Shown piece by piece: positions 14,657 through 24,127 of a DNA stretch of 64,000 nt; position 1 is the stretch's first letter, and every line of letters begins with the position of its first letter. The notes under the pieces are model-generated. The model saw nothing but the letters and a program-made list of their open reading frames with translations. It made no database searches and was not told where the DNA came from. The stretch is from Flagellatimonas centrodinii (GTDB lineage Bacteria > Pseudomonadota > Gammaproteobacteria > Nevskiales > Nevskiaceae). The DNA lies in NCBI RefSeq assembly GCF_016918765.2, contig NZ_CP092104.1, positions 992,001-1,056,000 on the forward strand, read 5' to 3'. Position numbers and translations under genes: made by a program.

Positions 14657-16917
14657 TCGGCGGTCACTGGGTTTACCGGACAGCGCCACAGGGTCACCAG
14701 CGTCTCGCCCTCGCGCGCCCAGCTGACCGACCCGCCCAGGCGCTGAAGCCGCGACTGCATGCTCAGCAGGCCGCGCCCGTGACGCCACTCCGCGGGATCG
14801 CCGATGTGGCCCTGGTGGCGCAGGCGCATCTGCAGCCAGGCGCCCGAAAACGAGGGTTCCACCTCGATGACCGGTGGGCGAGCGTGGCGAATGGCGTTGC
14901 TCAGGGCTTCCCGCAGAACCCGCCCCAGCGCCGTCCGTGCATCTGCCGAGAATGCGACCGGGTCGGATGCGGCCGCTACCCGCCACTCCAATGCGATTTC
15001 GGCCGATTCCAGCCGCTCCTTGCACTCGTCCCGCCACTCGGCGAGCACGGCAGCCGCGCTGAGGTCCTTGTCGTCGCGTATCGACACCGTGTCGCGCAGA
15101 TCCTCCAACGCCGCGCGAGCGAGGTCGGCCATCGCCGCCTCGCGCGCACTGCACACCAGGGTCAGCAGCTTGGCGCCGAGATCGTCATGCAGGTCCCGGT
15201 AGATCCGCTCGCGCTCCTCCGACTGGGCGGCGCGACGCTCGGCGATGCGCTCTTGTTCATAGGCCAGCCGCAGGGCCTCGGTCTTTTCCGCCACCCGGTC
15301 TTCCAGCTCGCGGTTGAGGTTGCCGAGACGGTTCAGCGCCAGCCCCACCCGGGTACCCATCTGACAGAGGTTGCGCGCCACGTCGAGATCACCCCGTCCA
15401 TACAGGCGCCGCCCCTCCTCGGCCGCCTGCAGGCGCAGTGCCGGCGCGCCGGCCACCCCCGGCACCTCCAGGGTCAACCCGTCATCGGTGATCCGCGGCT
15501 CCGACGGTGGATGGGCGGTGGGCGTGCATTGCAGCGGCCGGAACAGGGTTTTCAGCGCCTGTGCCCAGCGCGCCTCGAAGTCGACTTCGGCGCCTTCGGA
15601 GGTCAGCAGGTCCACCGCCTGCTGCAGCCGGTCGTGACGGGACTGGGTGTTTCCGCGGGTCACCCGGGTCCAGATCCACTCCCGCACCGGGAAGTAGAGC
15701 CAGCCGATCACCGCAATACTGGCGGCGGCCGCAGCGCCGCGATTGACCTGCAATACCGAGACCAGCAACAAATCGAGCAGCAGCACCGCGACGCCACCAA
15801 GAAACCACGACCAGGCCGCCAGCCACCAGCGATCGAGGTCAAACAGGCGGTAGCGGGTGATGCCCAGCGGAATCACCAGGAAGATCGGCAGCAGGCCGGC
15901 GAACAGGATCGCCTGGGGCAGCAGCGGCGGGTGGTCGTTCACCAAGGGCACGAACAGCAGGGCCTGAAACAGCGCCGCACCGGTCACCCACACCAGGAAG
16001 AACCAACGCAGCGCCGCCCGGTCCAGCGGTCGGCCGCCGGTGCGTCGCCACTGGATGCCCGACAGCACCACCGCCGCCACCAGGCTCGCCATCAACGGAT
16101 AGCGGAAGCCGGCATCGATCCCCGGCAGCCGCTGGGTGGCATGCAGCACGAAGATCACACTGAAGGTGAGAAAGACCCCCAGCTCGAAGGGAAAGTGCGA
16201 CAGCCGCAACGGATAGCGCCACATCAGCGACAGGTAGGCTGCACCGAACAACAGGCCGCCGAAATGGTTGGCGAGCGACAGGCGGTGGATGAGATCGCCC
16301 GGCAACGCCAGCTCACGGGTGCTGTAGATGCTGGCCGACAGGCCCACCACGAACAGCCCGATGCCGGACACCAGGTACAACAGCGCCGCCATGCTGCGGT
16401 TGTAGGCATAGACGCCCGCCGACACCAGCAGGCAGATGGCCCCGAAGGCCAGCTGGAACCAGAAGCCCAGCGGCAGGCTGCCAACCGGCCGCTGCGCCTC
16501 GGGATGCAGCACCCGCGTCTCGCCGTTGGTGGTGGTCAACTCCAGGGCGTCGGCCGCCATCACGACGCTCAGCTGCTGCTGGCGGCTGATGAAGCGATTG
16601 AAATCGGCGTAGCGGTTGACGAAGTCGGGGTCTTCCACCAGATCCCCCGGTTCCGGTTCCAGCTCGACGCCGGCGGCTGACAGCGCCTGAACCTGGGTGC
16701 CAGGGGCCACCATCCCGTCGGCAGGGCCACGTGGGGTAACGCGCGTCACCACCACGCCACGGCCATCGGCCGTGGGTTCGAACTGCAGTCCCAGCCAGGG
16801 GACACTGCCGGCAAGCTGCAGGCTGAGGGTGATGCCGATGAAGATCGCCAGCGTGGCGACGCCGAGAACCGACACCGGCGCATCACGCCAACGCTGCACG
16901 GTGTCCCGCAGCGTCAT
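14653..16917 (-). CDS. Orphan membrane sensor histidine kinase (HisKA_3/NarL type)
   Basis: 754 residues. One N-terminal membrane helix leads into a periplasmic PDZ-like segment (about residues 35-130, with GVVVTRVTPRGPADGMVAPG). Seven or so hydrophobic helices follow (about 150-405), then a coiled coil, the phosphorylation helix RDLHDDLGAKLL with His577, and an ATPase domain with N box REALSNAIRHA (about 670) and G box HGRGLLSMQSR. The arrangement resembles NarL-type kinases that pair with LuxR-like response regulators, but no response regulator is encoded in the window. The start ATG 16917 lies 8 bp after the stop of the Anbu gene, so the two are very likely co-transcribed. Confidence 0.85.
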   Translation of the reverse strand: MTLRDTVQRWRDAPVSVLGVATLAIFIGITLSLQLAGSVPWLGLQFEPTADGRGVVVTRVTPRGPADGMVAPGTQVQALSAAGVELEPEPGDLVEDPDFVNRYADFNRFISRQQQLSVVMAADALELTTTNGETRVLHPEAQRPVGSLPLGFWFQLAFGAICLLVSAGVYAYNRSMAALLYLVSGIGLFVVGLSASIYSTRELALPGDLIHRLSLANHFGGLLFGAAYLSLMWRYPLRLSHFPFELGVFLTFSVIFVLHATQRLPGIDAGFRYPLMASLVAAVVLSGIQWRRTGGRPLDRAALRWFFLVWVTGAALFQALLFVPLVNDHPPLLPQAILFAGLLPIFLVIPLGITRYRLFDLDRWWLAAWSWFLGGVAVLLLDLLLVSVLQVNRGAAAAASIAVIGWLYFPVREWIWTRVTRGNTQSRHDRLQQAVDLLTSEGAEVDFEARWAQALKTLFRPLQCTPTAHPPSEPRITDDGLTLEVPGVAGAPALRLQAAEEGRRLYGRGDLDVARNLCQMGTRVGLALNRLGNLNRELEDRVAEKTEALRLAYEQERIAERRAAQSEERERIYRDLHDDLGAKLLTLVCSAREAAMADLARAALEDLRDTVSIRDDKDLSAAAVLAEWRDECKERLESAEIALEWRVAAASDPVAFSADARTALGRVLREALSNAIRHARPPVIEVEPSFSGAWLQMRLRHQGHIGDPAEWRHGRGLLSMQSRLQRLGGSVSWAREGETLVTLWRCPVNPVTAD

Positions 16918-16925
16918 GGTCCGGC

Positions 16926-17750
16926 TCAGCGCATCGGCGGCGCGGTGATGGCCGGCGGTGGGGCCAGCCGCTGTTGCTGTTGCTGGGGTTGCTGCACCTG
17001 CGGTTGCTGCGAGGGCAGCGGCTCCCACTCGAAGCGCGGCAGCGCCTCGCGGAAGACCCGCTCAAGCTGCTCGCCCCAGGCCTTTTTCAGCTCGGCATAG
17101 AAGGGGGTATCGAGATCCAGTCGCAGCTTCTGCGACACCGCCATGGCGTTTCGCGGCAGGATCGCCAGATCCAGCGGCGGCCCCACCGTGAGGTTGGACT
17201 TCATCGTCGAGTCCAATGACACCAGAGCGCAGCGCGCCGCGTCCTCCAGGGTGACGTCAGGTCGGATGATCCGGTCGAGAATCGGCTTGCCGTACTTGTT
17301 CTCGCCGATCTGCAGATAGGGCGTGTCCGGGCTGGTCGAAATGCAGTTGCCCTCCGGGTACACCAGATACAGCGCCGGCTCTTCGCCGACGATCTGGCCG
17401 CCGAGCACCAGAGTGGTGCGAAAATCGACCTGTGCCGCGTTCTGGGTGAAATCGCGTTGCGCCTGCACCGAGACGCGCCCGACGTATTCGGCAGCATCGA
17501 ACATGTGCCGCAGGGTGCGCAGACTGACCGTGTTGGGGTCCGGGCTGTTCCAGTCCCGGGTCAGTGCATTGATCACCGCCTGGGTGGTCGCCAGGTTGCC
17601 GGCCGACAGCAGCACGAAGCAGCGCTCACCCGGCGCCTCGAAGTGGTGCAGCTTGTTGTAGGTCCGCACGTCGTCGACGCCGGCGCTGGTCCGCGTGTCG
17701 GCGGCAAACACCAGCCCGGAGCGCACACGGATGGCCACACAATACGTCAT
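16926..17750 (-). CDS. Anbu-type bacterial proteasome subunit
   Basis: 274 residues starting MTYCVAIRVRSGLVFAADTR. The Thr after the initiator Met is the expected N-terminal nucleophile, and AADTRTSAGVD plus the later SAGNLATTQ and SLDSTMKSN match the Anbu (ancestral beta subunit) family of NTN hydrolases. Because that N-terminus must be exact, ATG 17750 is preferred to upstream in-frame starts. The last 35 residues are an unusual Gln/Pro-rich tail (QPQVQQPQQQQQRLAPPP), probably disordered and beyond the normal fold. Anbu is often found with transglutaminase, ATP-grasp and alpha-E genes; here a transglutaminase-DUF2126 gene is 1.2 kb away and the direct partner is a sensor kinase. Substrate unknown. 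Confidence 0.85.
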   Translation of the reverse strand: MTYCVAIRVRSGLVFAADTRTSAGVDDVRTYNKLHHFEAPGERCFVLLSAGNLATTQAVINALTRDWNSPDPNTVSLRTLRHMFDAAEYVGRVSVQAQRDFTQNAAQVDFRTTLVLGGQIVGEEPALYLVYPEGNCISTSPDTPYLQIGENKYGKPILDRIIRPDVTLEDAARCALVSLDSTMKSNLTVGPPLDLAILPRNAMAVSQKLRLDLDTPFYAELKKAWGEQLERVFREALPRFEWEPLPSQQPQVQQPQQQQQRLAPPPAITAPPMR

Positions 17751-17908
17751 TGCCGGAGGCACCTGAATGGAAGCGACGGAAGCCGCAAAGATTGGGGGGA
17801 TTGTACGGAATGCCCGCACGTCCGTCGGCCACCGGGCGACCGGCGGCACCCCTGCGCCCACGCACGGGCTATGCCAGACTGCGGCAAACCCTTGAGGAGA
17901 CTCGTTTC

Positions 17909-18505
17909 ATGGCCACCGTCGAACTGTTCTGGGAACCGGGCAGCCCCTACACCTATCTCGCCGCCACCCAGGTTGCTGCGCTGGAATCCGACGCCGGCGT
18001 GACGGTGGAGTGGAAGCCGTTCCTGCTGGGCAAGGTGTTTCAGGCCCGCGGCATGACCCTGCCAGCGGCGGTCCCCGCCAAGGCGCAGTACATGTTCAAG
18101 GACCTCGCCCGCTGGGCGCAGCTCTACCAGGTGCCGCTGACCATGCCCAAGGTGTTCCCGGTCAACAGCATGCTGGCGAGCCGGGTGTCGGTGGCCGCGG
18201 GCCAACAGGGCAAAGGCGCTGAAGCTGCATTGGCGGTCATGGGCGCCTACTGGGGCCGCGGCGAGGACATCTCGCAAGCCGATGTGATCAAGGCAGCCCT
18301 GGATGGCGCCGGCCTCGAGGGCGATGCCCTGATCGCCGCCTCCGGCACCGACCCGGTGAAAGACCAACTGCGCCAGAACACCGAGGCCGCCCTGGAGCGC
18401 GGCGTGTTCGGCGCCCCCACTTTCTTCTATGAAGGTGCCATGTTCTGGGGCAACGACCGGCTTGACCTGCTGAAGGCCGTCATCGCCGGCACGATCAAGG
18501 CCTGA
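17909..18505 (+). CDS. 2-hydroxychromene-2-carboxylate isomerase / DsbA-like protein
   Basis: 198 residues, cytoplasmic thioredoxin-fold protein of the DsbA/kappa-GST group (PF01323). ELFWEPGSPYTYLAATQ places Ser where a DsbA would have CxxC, as in glutathione-dependent 2-hydroxychromene-2-carboxylate isomerases. The family-typical C-terminal GVFGAPTFFYEGAMFWGNDR is present. ATG 17909 has GAGGAG 10 nt upstream. The family isomerises intermediates of naphthalene-type ring degradation, but many members act on unknown substrates, and no other aromatic-pathway genes are nearby. The 3' end overlaps the convergent gene by 11 bp. Confidence 0.8.
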   Translation: MATVELFWEPGSPYTYLAATQVAALESDAGVTVEWKPFLLGKVFQARGMTLPAAVPAKAQYMFKDLARWAQLYQVPLTMPKVFPVNSMLASRVSVAAGQQGKGAEAALAVMGAYWGRGEDISQADVIKAALDGAGLEGDALIAASGTDPVKDQLRQNTEAALERGVFGAPTFFYEGAMFWGNDRLDLLKAVIAGTIKA

Positions 18506-18908
18506 GTCCTGCGCGCGGCGGCCTGCCGGAAGATCCCCGCTGATCGCGCAGCAGGCACAGCAGGTAGCCCAGCCCACACAAGCCGGCGCCCCAGATCAGG
18601 CCGTTGGAATCCCAGCCACTGAAGGCATACAGGGCGTGGTCGGACAGACGCCAGTGCAGACCGGCGTGGACCACCAGAAATGCGGCGAGGACGGCCCGCA
18701 CCCGACCTGGCCACGGCGCCGGTGCCAGAAACAGGCCCCACAGCAGGCCGGCGAATAATGGGACGTGACCCCAAATGAAGCCGACCGTGGCCACCGGCTC
18801 CGGCAGGCCACGCAGGATGTAGAGCAACCGCCACTCGGCATTGAGCGCGGCGTCGATCTCGTGGGTGGCGAGGAAGGCGAAGCCGAGCAGGAACAACAGG
18901 GTCTTCAT
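18495..18908 (-). CDS. Small multispanning membrane protein (DUF6713-like)
   Basis: 137 residues with about four membrane helices, beginning MKTLLFLLGFAFLATHEIDA. The early HEIDA followed by EWRLL, then GHVPLFAGLL and HAGLHWRLSDH, resemble the DUF6713 family of small membrane proteins of unknown function. It is located between the DsbA-like gene, which it overlaps tail to tail, and the transglutaminase gene upstream on the same strand, with a 79-bp gap, so it may be co-transcribed with the latter. Confidence 0.65.
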   Translation of the reverse strand: MKTLLFLLGFAFLATHEIDAALNAEWRLLYILRGLPEPVATVGFIWGHVPLFAGLLWGLFLAPAPWPGRVRAVLAAFLVVHAGLHWRLSDHALYAFSGWDSNGLIWGAGLCGLGYLLCLLRDQRGSSGRPPRAGLRP

Positions 18909-18987
18909 GGGCGATTCCGGGGTAACCAGGTCTCGCCATCGTGACGTCTGCGCCGCGGGCCGCCAATGACCTGCGAGGTCATACGTC

Positions 18988-21900
18988 TCAGCTCCGCAGG
19001 TCCCACCGCAGGTCCAGGGTGCAGGGCGACTCCGGCCGCACCGGCAGTGTCACCGGGGCGAACGCGCCGGGGGTGTGGCCATAGGGCTGGAACCGTGCCA
19101 GCCGTCGGGCCTCGGCCTCGAAGCTGTTGACGGGGTAGATCTCGTAGCTGCGGCCGGCCGGGTGGGCAACATGGTAGGTGCAGCCGGCAACCGCCTGCCC
19201 GGTCCAGCGATCGTAGAGGTCGAACACCAGCGGGGTATGCACACCGATGGTGGGGTGCAGGCAACTCGGCGGCTGCCAGGCCCGATAGCGCACGCCGGCC
19301 ACGTATTCGCCTTCAACGCCGGTGGCCCGCAGCGGCATCGTGCAGGTGTTGCAGGTGATCTGATAGCGCTCGCGCACCAGCCCGCTGACCTCGACCTGCA
19401 GGCGCTCCAGCGAGGAATCGACATACCGGGCGGTGCCGCCGGCGCCGGGCTCCTCGCCCAGTGTCGGCCAGGGTTCCAGCGCATGGCGCAGCCGCAACGT
19501 GACCGGACCCAGTTTCACTTCCCCGTGCAGCGGAAAACGGAACTCGAAGTGCGGCCGGAACCACTCCAACTCAAAGGGATAGCCGGCCCGCTGCAGCTCG
19601 CCGATGACCTCGCCGAAATCGGTCCAGTTGTCGTGCCCGAGCATGAACCGGTCGTGCAATTGGGCGCCCCACTCGATCAACGGCCGGGTGTAGGGGGTCT
19701 TCCAGAACATCGCCACCAGGGCGCGGATCAGCAGCTGGGTGGCGAGACTCATGCGCGGGTGCGGCGGCATCTCGAAGGCGCGCAGTTCGACCAGCCCCAG
19801 TCGGCCAGTGACCGATTCCGGCGCGAACAGCTTGTCGATGCACACCTCGGCGCGATGGGTGTTGCCGGTGAGGTCGGTCAGCAGGTGCCGCAGCACCCGG
19901 TCCACCAGCCAGGGCGGGACCGGCTCGCCCCGGGGCGGCAACTGGGCCAGGGCCAGTTCCAGCTCGCCGACCTGACTGTCGCGTGCCTCGTCGATCCGCG
20001 GGTGCTGGGACGTGGGGCCGATGAACAATCCGGAGAACAGGTAACTGAGCGACGGATGGTGCTGCCAGAACCGCAGCAGACTGGCCAGCAGGTCGGGGCG
20101 GCGGATGAAGGGGGAATCGGCCGGTGTCGGGCCGCCGAGCACGATGTGGTTGCCACCACCGGTGCCGACGGCACGGCCGTCAATCAGGAACTTCTCGGAC
20201 ACCAGCCGTGCCTGTCGCGCATCTTCGTACAGGCCCAGGGTGTTGTCGCGCAGGCTGGCCCAGTCGGTGGCCGGCTGCACGTTGACCTCGATGACCCCGG
20301 GGTCGGGCGTCAGCTTGAGCACCTCCAGCCGCGGATCGGGTGGTGGCGAGTAGCCTTCAATGCGTACCGGCAGGCGATATTCGGCGGCGGCATCCTCGAT
20401 GGCGGCTACCAGCTCGATGAAGTCTTCGGTGCGCTCCACCGGCGGCAGAAACACATAGAGCCAGCCGCCGCGCGGCTCGACCGCCATGGCGGTGCGGACA
20501 TTGCCGGTCTGGGCGAAGCGGCCGTCGCCCTGCGGCAGCGGCTGATCGGCTTCAGCGGTCAAGGTCTGCCGTTGGCGACCGTGCGGGGCATCGTCGCGCT
20601 GCCCTTGCAGTTGCAGGAACGGCTGGCGACGCGGGTCGGGCATCGCCAGGGTGTCCGGCATCGCCTCGGGATCCACCGGGTAGTAGCCGGTACGCGCCGC
20701 CGGCGCCAGCCACGGCAGCGTGTCCAGCGGCAGTCGAAGCCCCAACGGCGAATCACCGGGGACCAGGAACAGCTTGCCGCTGCGGGTCCGCCAACGCTCG
20801 CTGACCCAGCGCGCCGCCGCCTGCCAGCGCTGAACCGGCAGCACCATGCCACGCGGCTTGCCCAGGCCCTGTTCGAAGACCTTGAGCAGACTGCCCCGCT
20901 GCTCGGGGTCTTCCAGACGCGGGTCGGTGGGGTCGATATTGACCGGCAGACGACGCTCGCGGACCAGCGCCTGCAGCGGGTCTTCGAAGGCATCGACGAC
21001 ATTGCGCGGATCGATATCAAGGCGCTCGGCAATGCCGGTCAGCAGACGCCGTGCCGCCCGCGCATCCGGCGGGCTGAGGGTGGCGGGCTCATCCACCGGC
21101 AGCCGCCACAATGGCTGGCCGTCCTTGCGCCAGTAGAGGGTCCAGGCCCAGCGCGGCAGGGGCTCGCCGGGATACCACTTGCCCTGGCCGTAGGTGAGCA
21201 GCCCCTGCGGCGCCAGCCGCCGCCGCATGCGCAGCGCCAGGTGATAGGCGAGGCGCTCCTTGGTGGGGCCAACGGCGGCGGTGTTCCACTCGTCGCCCTG
21301 GGGGTCGTCAAGCGAAACGAAGGTGGGCTCACCCCCCATCGTCAGGCGCACGTCACCGGCCTGCAGGTCGGCGTCGACCTGCGCGCCGAGGGTGTCGATG
21401 GCAGCCCACTGGGCATCGTCATACGGCAGCGTGACCCGCGGCGTTTCCACCACCCGGGTGACCGCCATGTGATGTTCGAACGTCACCTCGCAGGGGCTCA
21501 TGGTGCCCGAGATGGGGGCTGCTGACTGCGGTGTTGGTGTCGCCGACAGCGGAATGTGGCCCTCACCGGCAAACAGGCCGGAGGTCGGGTCCAAGCCCAG
21601 CCAGCCAGCGCCCGGTACGTACACCTCGGCCCAGGCGTGAAGGTCGGTGAAGTCCACCTCGGTGCCGCTGGGGCCGTCCAGCGCCTTGACGTCAGCGGTG
21701 AGCTGGATGAGGTAACCGGAGACAAACCGGGCGGCCAGTCCGAGGCTGCGCAGTACCTGCACCAGCAGCCAGGTTGAATCGCGGCAGGAGCCGCTACCCA
21801 GCGCCAGGGTCTGTTCCGGTGTCTGTACGCCGGGTTCCATGCGGATGAGGTATTGCACCCGGTCACGGATCTGCGCGTTCAGCGCCACCAGCCGGTTGAC

Positions 21901-22323
21901 GGTGCCGGGCTCGGTCAGGTCCAGGGCGGCAACAAAACGGTCGAGCGCCGCGCTGCCATCGTCCACCATCCGGTAGGGCGCAAGCTCGCGCGCGAGGACG
22001 GCGTCATAGTCCCAGTGAAAGGTCTCGGCCTCGGGTGCCACGAAGAAATCGAAGGGGTTCTGTACCGCCATGTCGGCGGTGAGATCGACGGTGACCTCGA
22101 AGTGGTCCACCGGCTCGGGGAACACCACCCGCGCCTGCCAGTTGCCGAAGGGGTCCTGCTGCCAGTTGATGAAGTGGTTGGCGGGGGATACCCGCAGGCT
22201 GTAGCCCAGCAACGGGGTTCGCGCATGTGGCGCCGGCCGCAGGCGAATGACCTGGGGGGACAGCTCGACCGGCCGGTCGTAGCGATAGCAGGTCTGGTGC
22301 AACAGTTTGGCGTGCAACGGCAT
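18988..22323 (-). CDS. Transglutaminase-like protein fused to DUF2126 amidoligase
   Basis: 1111 residues, no signal peptide. Residues about 1-90 are the bacterial transglutaminase N-terminal domain ([13 protein letters not shown]). The cysteine-protease-like core covers about 130-275: catalytic Cys in [20 protein letters not shown], His in [13 protein letters not shown] and Asp in LGLDPTSG. The rest is DUF2126, a putative amidoligase with [12 protein letters not shown] (about 370) and [12 protein letters not shown] (about 745). The family is presumed to form or cut isopeptide bonds and co-occurs with Anbu, ATP-grasp and alpha-E genes; an Anbu gene lies 1.2 kb downstream, but DUF403/DUF404 genes are absent here. 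ATG 22323 lies close to the first conserved block. Confidence 0.88.
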   Translation of the reverse strand: MPLHAKLLHQTCYRYDRPVELSPQVIRLRPAPHARTPLLGYSLRVSPANHFINWQQDPFGNWQARVVFPEPVDHFEVTVDLTADMAVQNPFDFFVAPEAETFHWDYDAVLARELAPYRMVDDGSAALDRFVAALDLTEPGTVNRLVALNAQIRDRVQYLIRMEPGVQTPEQTLALGSGSCRDSTWLLVQVLRSLGLAARFVSGYLIQLTADVKALDGPSGTEVDFTDLHAWAEVYVPGAGWLGLDPTSGLFAGEGHIPLSATPTPQSAAPISGTMSPCEVTFEHHMAVTRVVETPRVTLPYDDAQWAAIDTLGAQVDADLQAGDVRLTMGGEPTFVSLDDPQGDEWNTAAVGPTKERLAYHLALRMRRRLAPQGLLTYGQGKWYPGEPLPRWAWTLYWRKDGQPLWRLPVDEPATLSPPDARAARRLLTGIAERLDIDPRNVVDAFEDPLQALVRERRLPVNIDPTDPRLEDPEQRGSLLKVFEQGLGKPRGMVLPVQRWQAAARWVSERWRTRSGKLFLVPGDSPLGLRLPLDTLPWLAPAARTGYYPVDPEAMPDTLAMPDPRRQPFLQLQGQRDDAPHGRQRQTLTAEADQPLPQGDGRFAQTGNVRTAMAVEPRGGWLYVFLPPVERTEDFIELVAAIEDAAAEYRLPVRIEGYSPPPDPRLEVLKLTPDPGVIEVNVQPATDWASLRDNTLGLYEDARQARLVSEKFLIDGRAVGTGGGNHIVLGGPTPADSPFIRRPDLLASLLRFWQHHPSLSYLFSGLFIGPTSQHPRIDEARDSQVGELELALAQLPPRGEPVPPWLVDRVLRHLLTDLTGNTHRAEVCIDKLFAPESVTGRLGLVELRAFEMPPHPRMSLATQLLIRALVAMFWKTPYTRPLIEWGAQLHDRFMLGHDNWTDFGEVIGELQRAGYPFELEWFRPHFEFRFPLHGEVKLGPVTLRLRHALEPWPTLGEEPGAGGTARYVDSSLERLQVEVSGLVRERYQITCNTCTMPLRATGVEGEYVAGVRYRAWQPPSCLHPTIGVHTPLVFDLYDRWTGQAVAGCTYHVAHPAGRSYEIYPVNSFEAEARRLARFQPYGHTPGAFAPVTLPVRPESPCTLDLRWDLRS

Positions 22324-22421
22324 GACGATGACCGAGTGGCGAACAGGCGGGACAGTGGACTTCCCATGGCAATTCCGATGCCAGTCCGGACATACTGCGG
22401 GAAATCCGTGAACGACATCCG

Positions 22422-23303
22422 ATGATCGACGCTCCGCCGTCCCGCGCACGCCATGTCCGTGTCCGCGGGCTTCGCCACCATTTGCGCTGCTGGGGCGACC
22501 CGCGCCGCCCCTGGGTGCTGCTCGGCAGCGGCTGGCTCGACTGTTCGGCCACATTCGGCCCGATGGTGGCCGGTCTGTTGCCCGATTTCCATGTCATTGC
22601 ACCGGACTGGCGCGGCCTCGGCCATAGCGAATGGCCGCAGGACGGCTACTGGTTTCCCGACTATGTCGCCGATATCGACGCCCTGGTGCAGCACCTTGAC
22701 CCGCCAGGGCCGATCGATCTGGTCGGGCACAGCATGGGCTCGCAGGTGCTCAGCCTGTATGCCGGCCTGCGCCCGGAACGGGTGCGCCGCCTGGCGATCC
22801 TCGACGGCCTGATGCTGCCGGGCCGCGGGCCCGAGCATGCCCCCGAGAAATTCCAGCGCTGGCTCGACCAGCTGGCGCGGCCACGACCGCCGCGGTTCTA
22901 CGCCAGTTTCGACGAGCTGGCCGACCGCATCCGCCGCCAGCACCCACAGCTGGATGACGCCTGGGCGCAGTTCATCGCCCGTGGCTGGGGGGCCGAGGAT
23001 GGCCAGGGCCGCGTACGACTGCTGGCCGACCCGCGGCACCATCTGAGCATGCCGATCCCCTATCGCGTCGAGGAAAGCGAGGCGATCTGGGCGCGGGTGA
23101 CCGCGCCAGTGCTGTTCATCGATGCCGGCCGCTCGATCTTCCGCGGTGCCATGCCAGAGGCCGAACACCTGCGCCGCCGTGCCGCCTTCCCCCAATCGCG
23201 CACCGTGGTGATCGCCGATGCCGGCCACATGCTGCACTGGGATGCACCGGCGGAAACCGCGGCGGCGGTGAAGGCGTTTCTGGAGGGCGCCGGTGGCACC
23301 TGA
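22422..23303 (+). CDS. Alpha/beta hydrolase
   Basis: 293-residue alpha/beta-hydrolase, cytoplasmic. The nucleophile elbow is GHSMGS (Ser about residue 107). The oxyanion strand is LLGSGWLDCSATFGP, DWRGLGHSEW follows in the usual place, and the catalytic His lies in ADAGHMLHWD near the end (about 272). Asp of FIDAGRS is the likely acid. Between strands 6 and 7 there is a Pro/Arg-rich cap. Substrate not evident: esterase, lactonase or epoxide hydrolase are all possible. It starts 98 bp from the divergent transglutaminase gene and ends in an inverted repeat. Confidence 0.8.
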   Translation: MIDAPPSRARHVRVRGLRHHLRCWGDPRRPWVLLGSGWLDCSATFGPMVAGLLPDFHVIAPDWRGLGHSEWPQDGYWFPDYVADIDALVQHLDPPGPIDLVGHSMGSQVLSLYAGLRPERVRRLAILDGLMLPGRGPEHAPEKFQRWLDQLARPRPPRFYASFDELADRIRRQHPQLDDAWAQFIARGWGAEDGQGRVRLLADPRHHLSMPIPYRVEESEAIWARVTAPVLFIDAGRSIFRGAMPEAEHLRRRAAFPQSRTVVIADAGHMLHWDAPAETAAAVKAFLEGAGGT

Positions 23304-23406
23304 GAATCGGGAATCGGGAATGGGGAATCGTAACGACAACAGCTATGCCGTTGCTGGTTGCGTTTGCTTTTGCTTCTAACGATTCCCGATTCCCGACTCC
23401 CGATTC
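23304..23406. repeat. Long imperfect inverted repeat of GGGAATC units
   Basis: Two 28-bp arms (23304-23331 and 23379-23406) pair with two mismatches. Each is made of short GGGAATC/GATTCCC repeats, and they enclose a 47-nt loop. It starts at the base after the hydrolase stop codon and lies before the SDR gene. Similar GGGAATC-rich repeats are common between genes in Xanthomonadales. It may act as a transcript end or stability element. Confidence 0.7.
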
Positions 23407-23457
23407 CCCGTTACCAGCGCGTCAGCGCTCACCCATCACCGCCTCTACAATGCCCCC

Positions 23458-24120
23458 ATGAACGCACCCCACTGCTGCATCGTTGGCGCCGGCCGCGGCA
23501 TCTCCGCCGCTGTCGCCGAGGCTTTTGGCCGCGAGGGCTACAACGTGTCGCTACTGGCTCGGCGACCGGAGAAGCTGAAGCCGCTGGTCCAGGACCTGCA
23601 GAAAAAGACCGGCCGCACCCTCTGTGCGCTGGGCTGCCACGCCGACAACGATGACGACCTGCGCGGTGCCATCGCCCAGGCCGAGAGCATGCTGGGGCCG
23701 GTACAGGTGCTGGTGTACAACGTGGCGGCCTCCGAAACCGCCAAGCCCAGCGCACTGACGTCTGACCAGCTGATCGCCGATTTCCGCGCCAATGTGGTGG
23801 GCGCCTTGACCGCCGCCCAGGCCGTGGCACCGGCCATGCGCAAGGCCCGCCGCGGCACCATCCTGTTTACCGGTGGCGGCTTCGCCTACGAACCGGCGCA
23901 CAGCTACGCATCGCTATCGTTGGGCAAGGCGGCGCTGCGCAACCTCACCTCTTCACTGGCGCAGGAGCTGGGGGTGGATGGCATCCATGTCGCCACCGTC
24001 ACCGTCTATGGTTTCATCCAGTCCGGTAGCCATTTCGACCCGCGGCGGATCGCCGAGGCCTACATCGAGCTGCATCGCCAACCACCCGGTCGGTTCGAGA
24101 TCGAGAAGGTGTTCAAGTAG
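23458..24120 (+). CDS. SDR-family oxidoreductase with atypical active site
   Basis: 220 residues. The N-terminus carries a Rossmann dinucleotide motif CIVGAGRGISAAVAEAF, then VYNVAAS in place of NNAG, and a VYGFIQSG segment after the catalytic strand. The usual YxxxK is not visible: the sequence is SYASLSLGKAALRNL, where Lys aligns but the position four before it is Leu and the nearest Tyr is three residues further upstream. Relatives with SLGKAALR are common, so this may be family-typical rather than decay. A reduced or different activity is possible. It lies 7 bp upstream of the glpD-like gene, probably in one operon. Confidence 0.7.
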   Translation: MNAPHCCIVGAGRGISAAVAEAFGREGYNVSLLARRPEKLKPLVQDLQKKTGRTLCALGCHADNDDDLRGAIAQAESMLGPVQVLVYNVAASETAKPSALTSDQLIADFRANVVGALTAAQAVAPAMRKARRGTILFTGGGFAYEPAHSYASLSLGKAALRNLTSSLAQELGVDGIHVATVTVYGFIQSGSHFDPRRIAEAYIELHRQPPGRFEIEKVFK

Positions 24121-24127
24121 GCCGGGC

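Noticed and set aside
19075-21525. Open frame of 816 codons on the plus strand
   Set aside because: It is antisense to the transglutaminase-DUF2126 gene, whose domains and catalytic motifs are clear; long antisense frames are common in GC-rich DNA.
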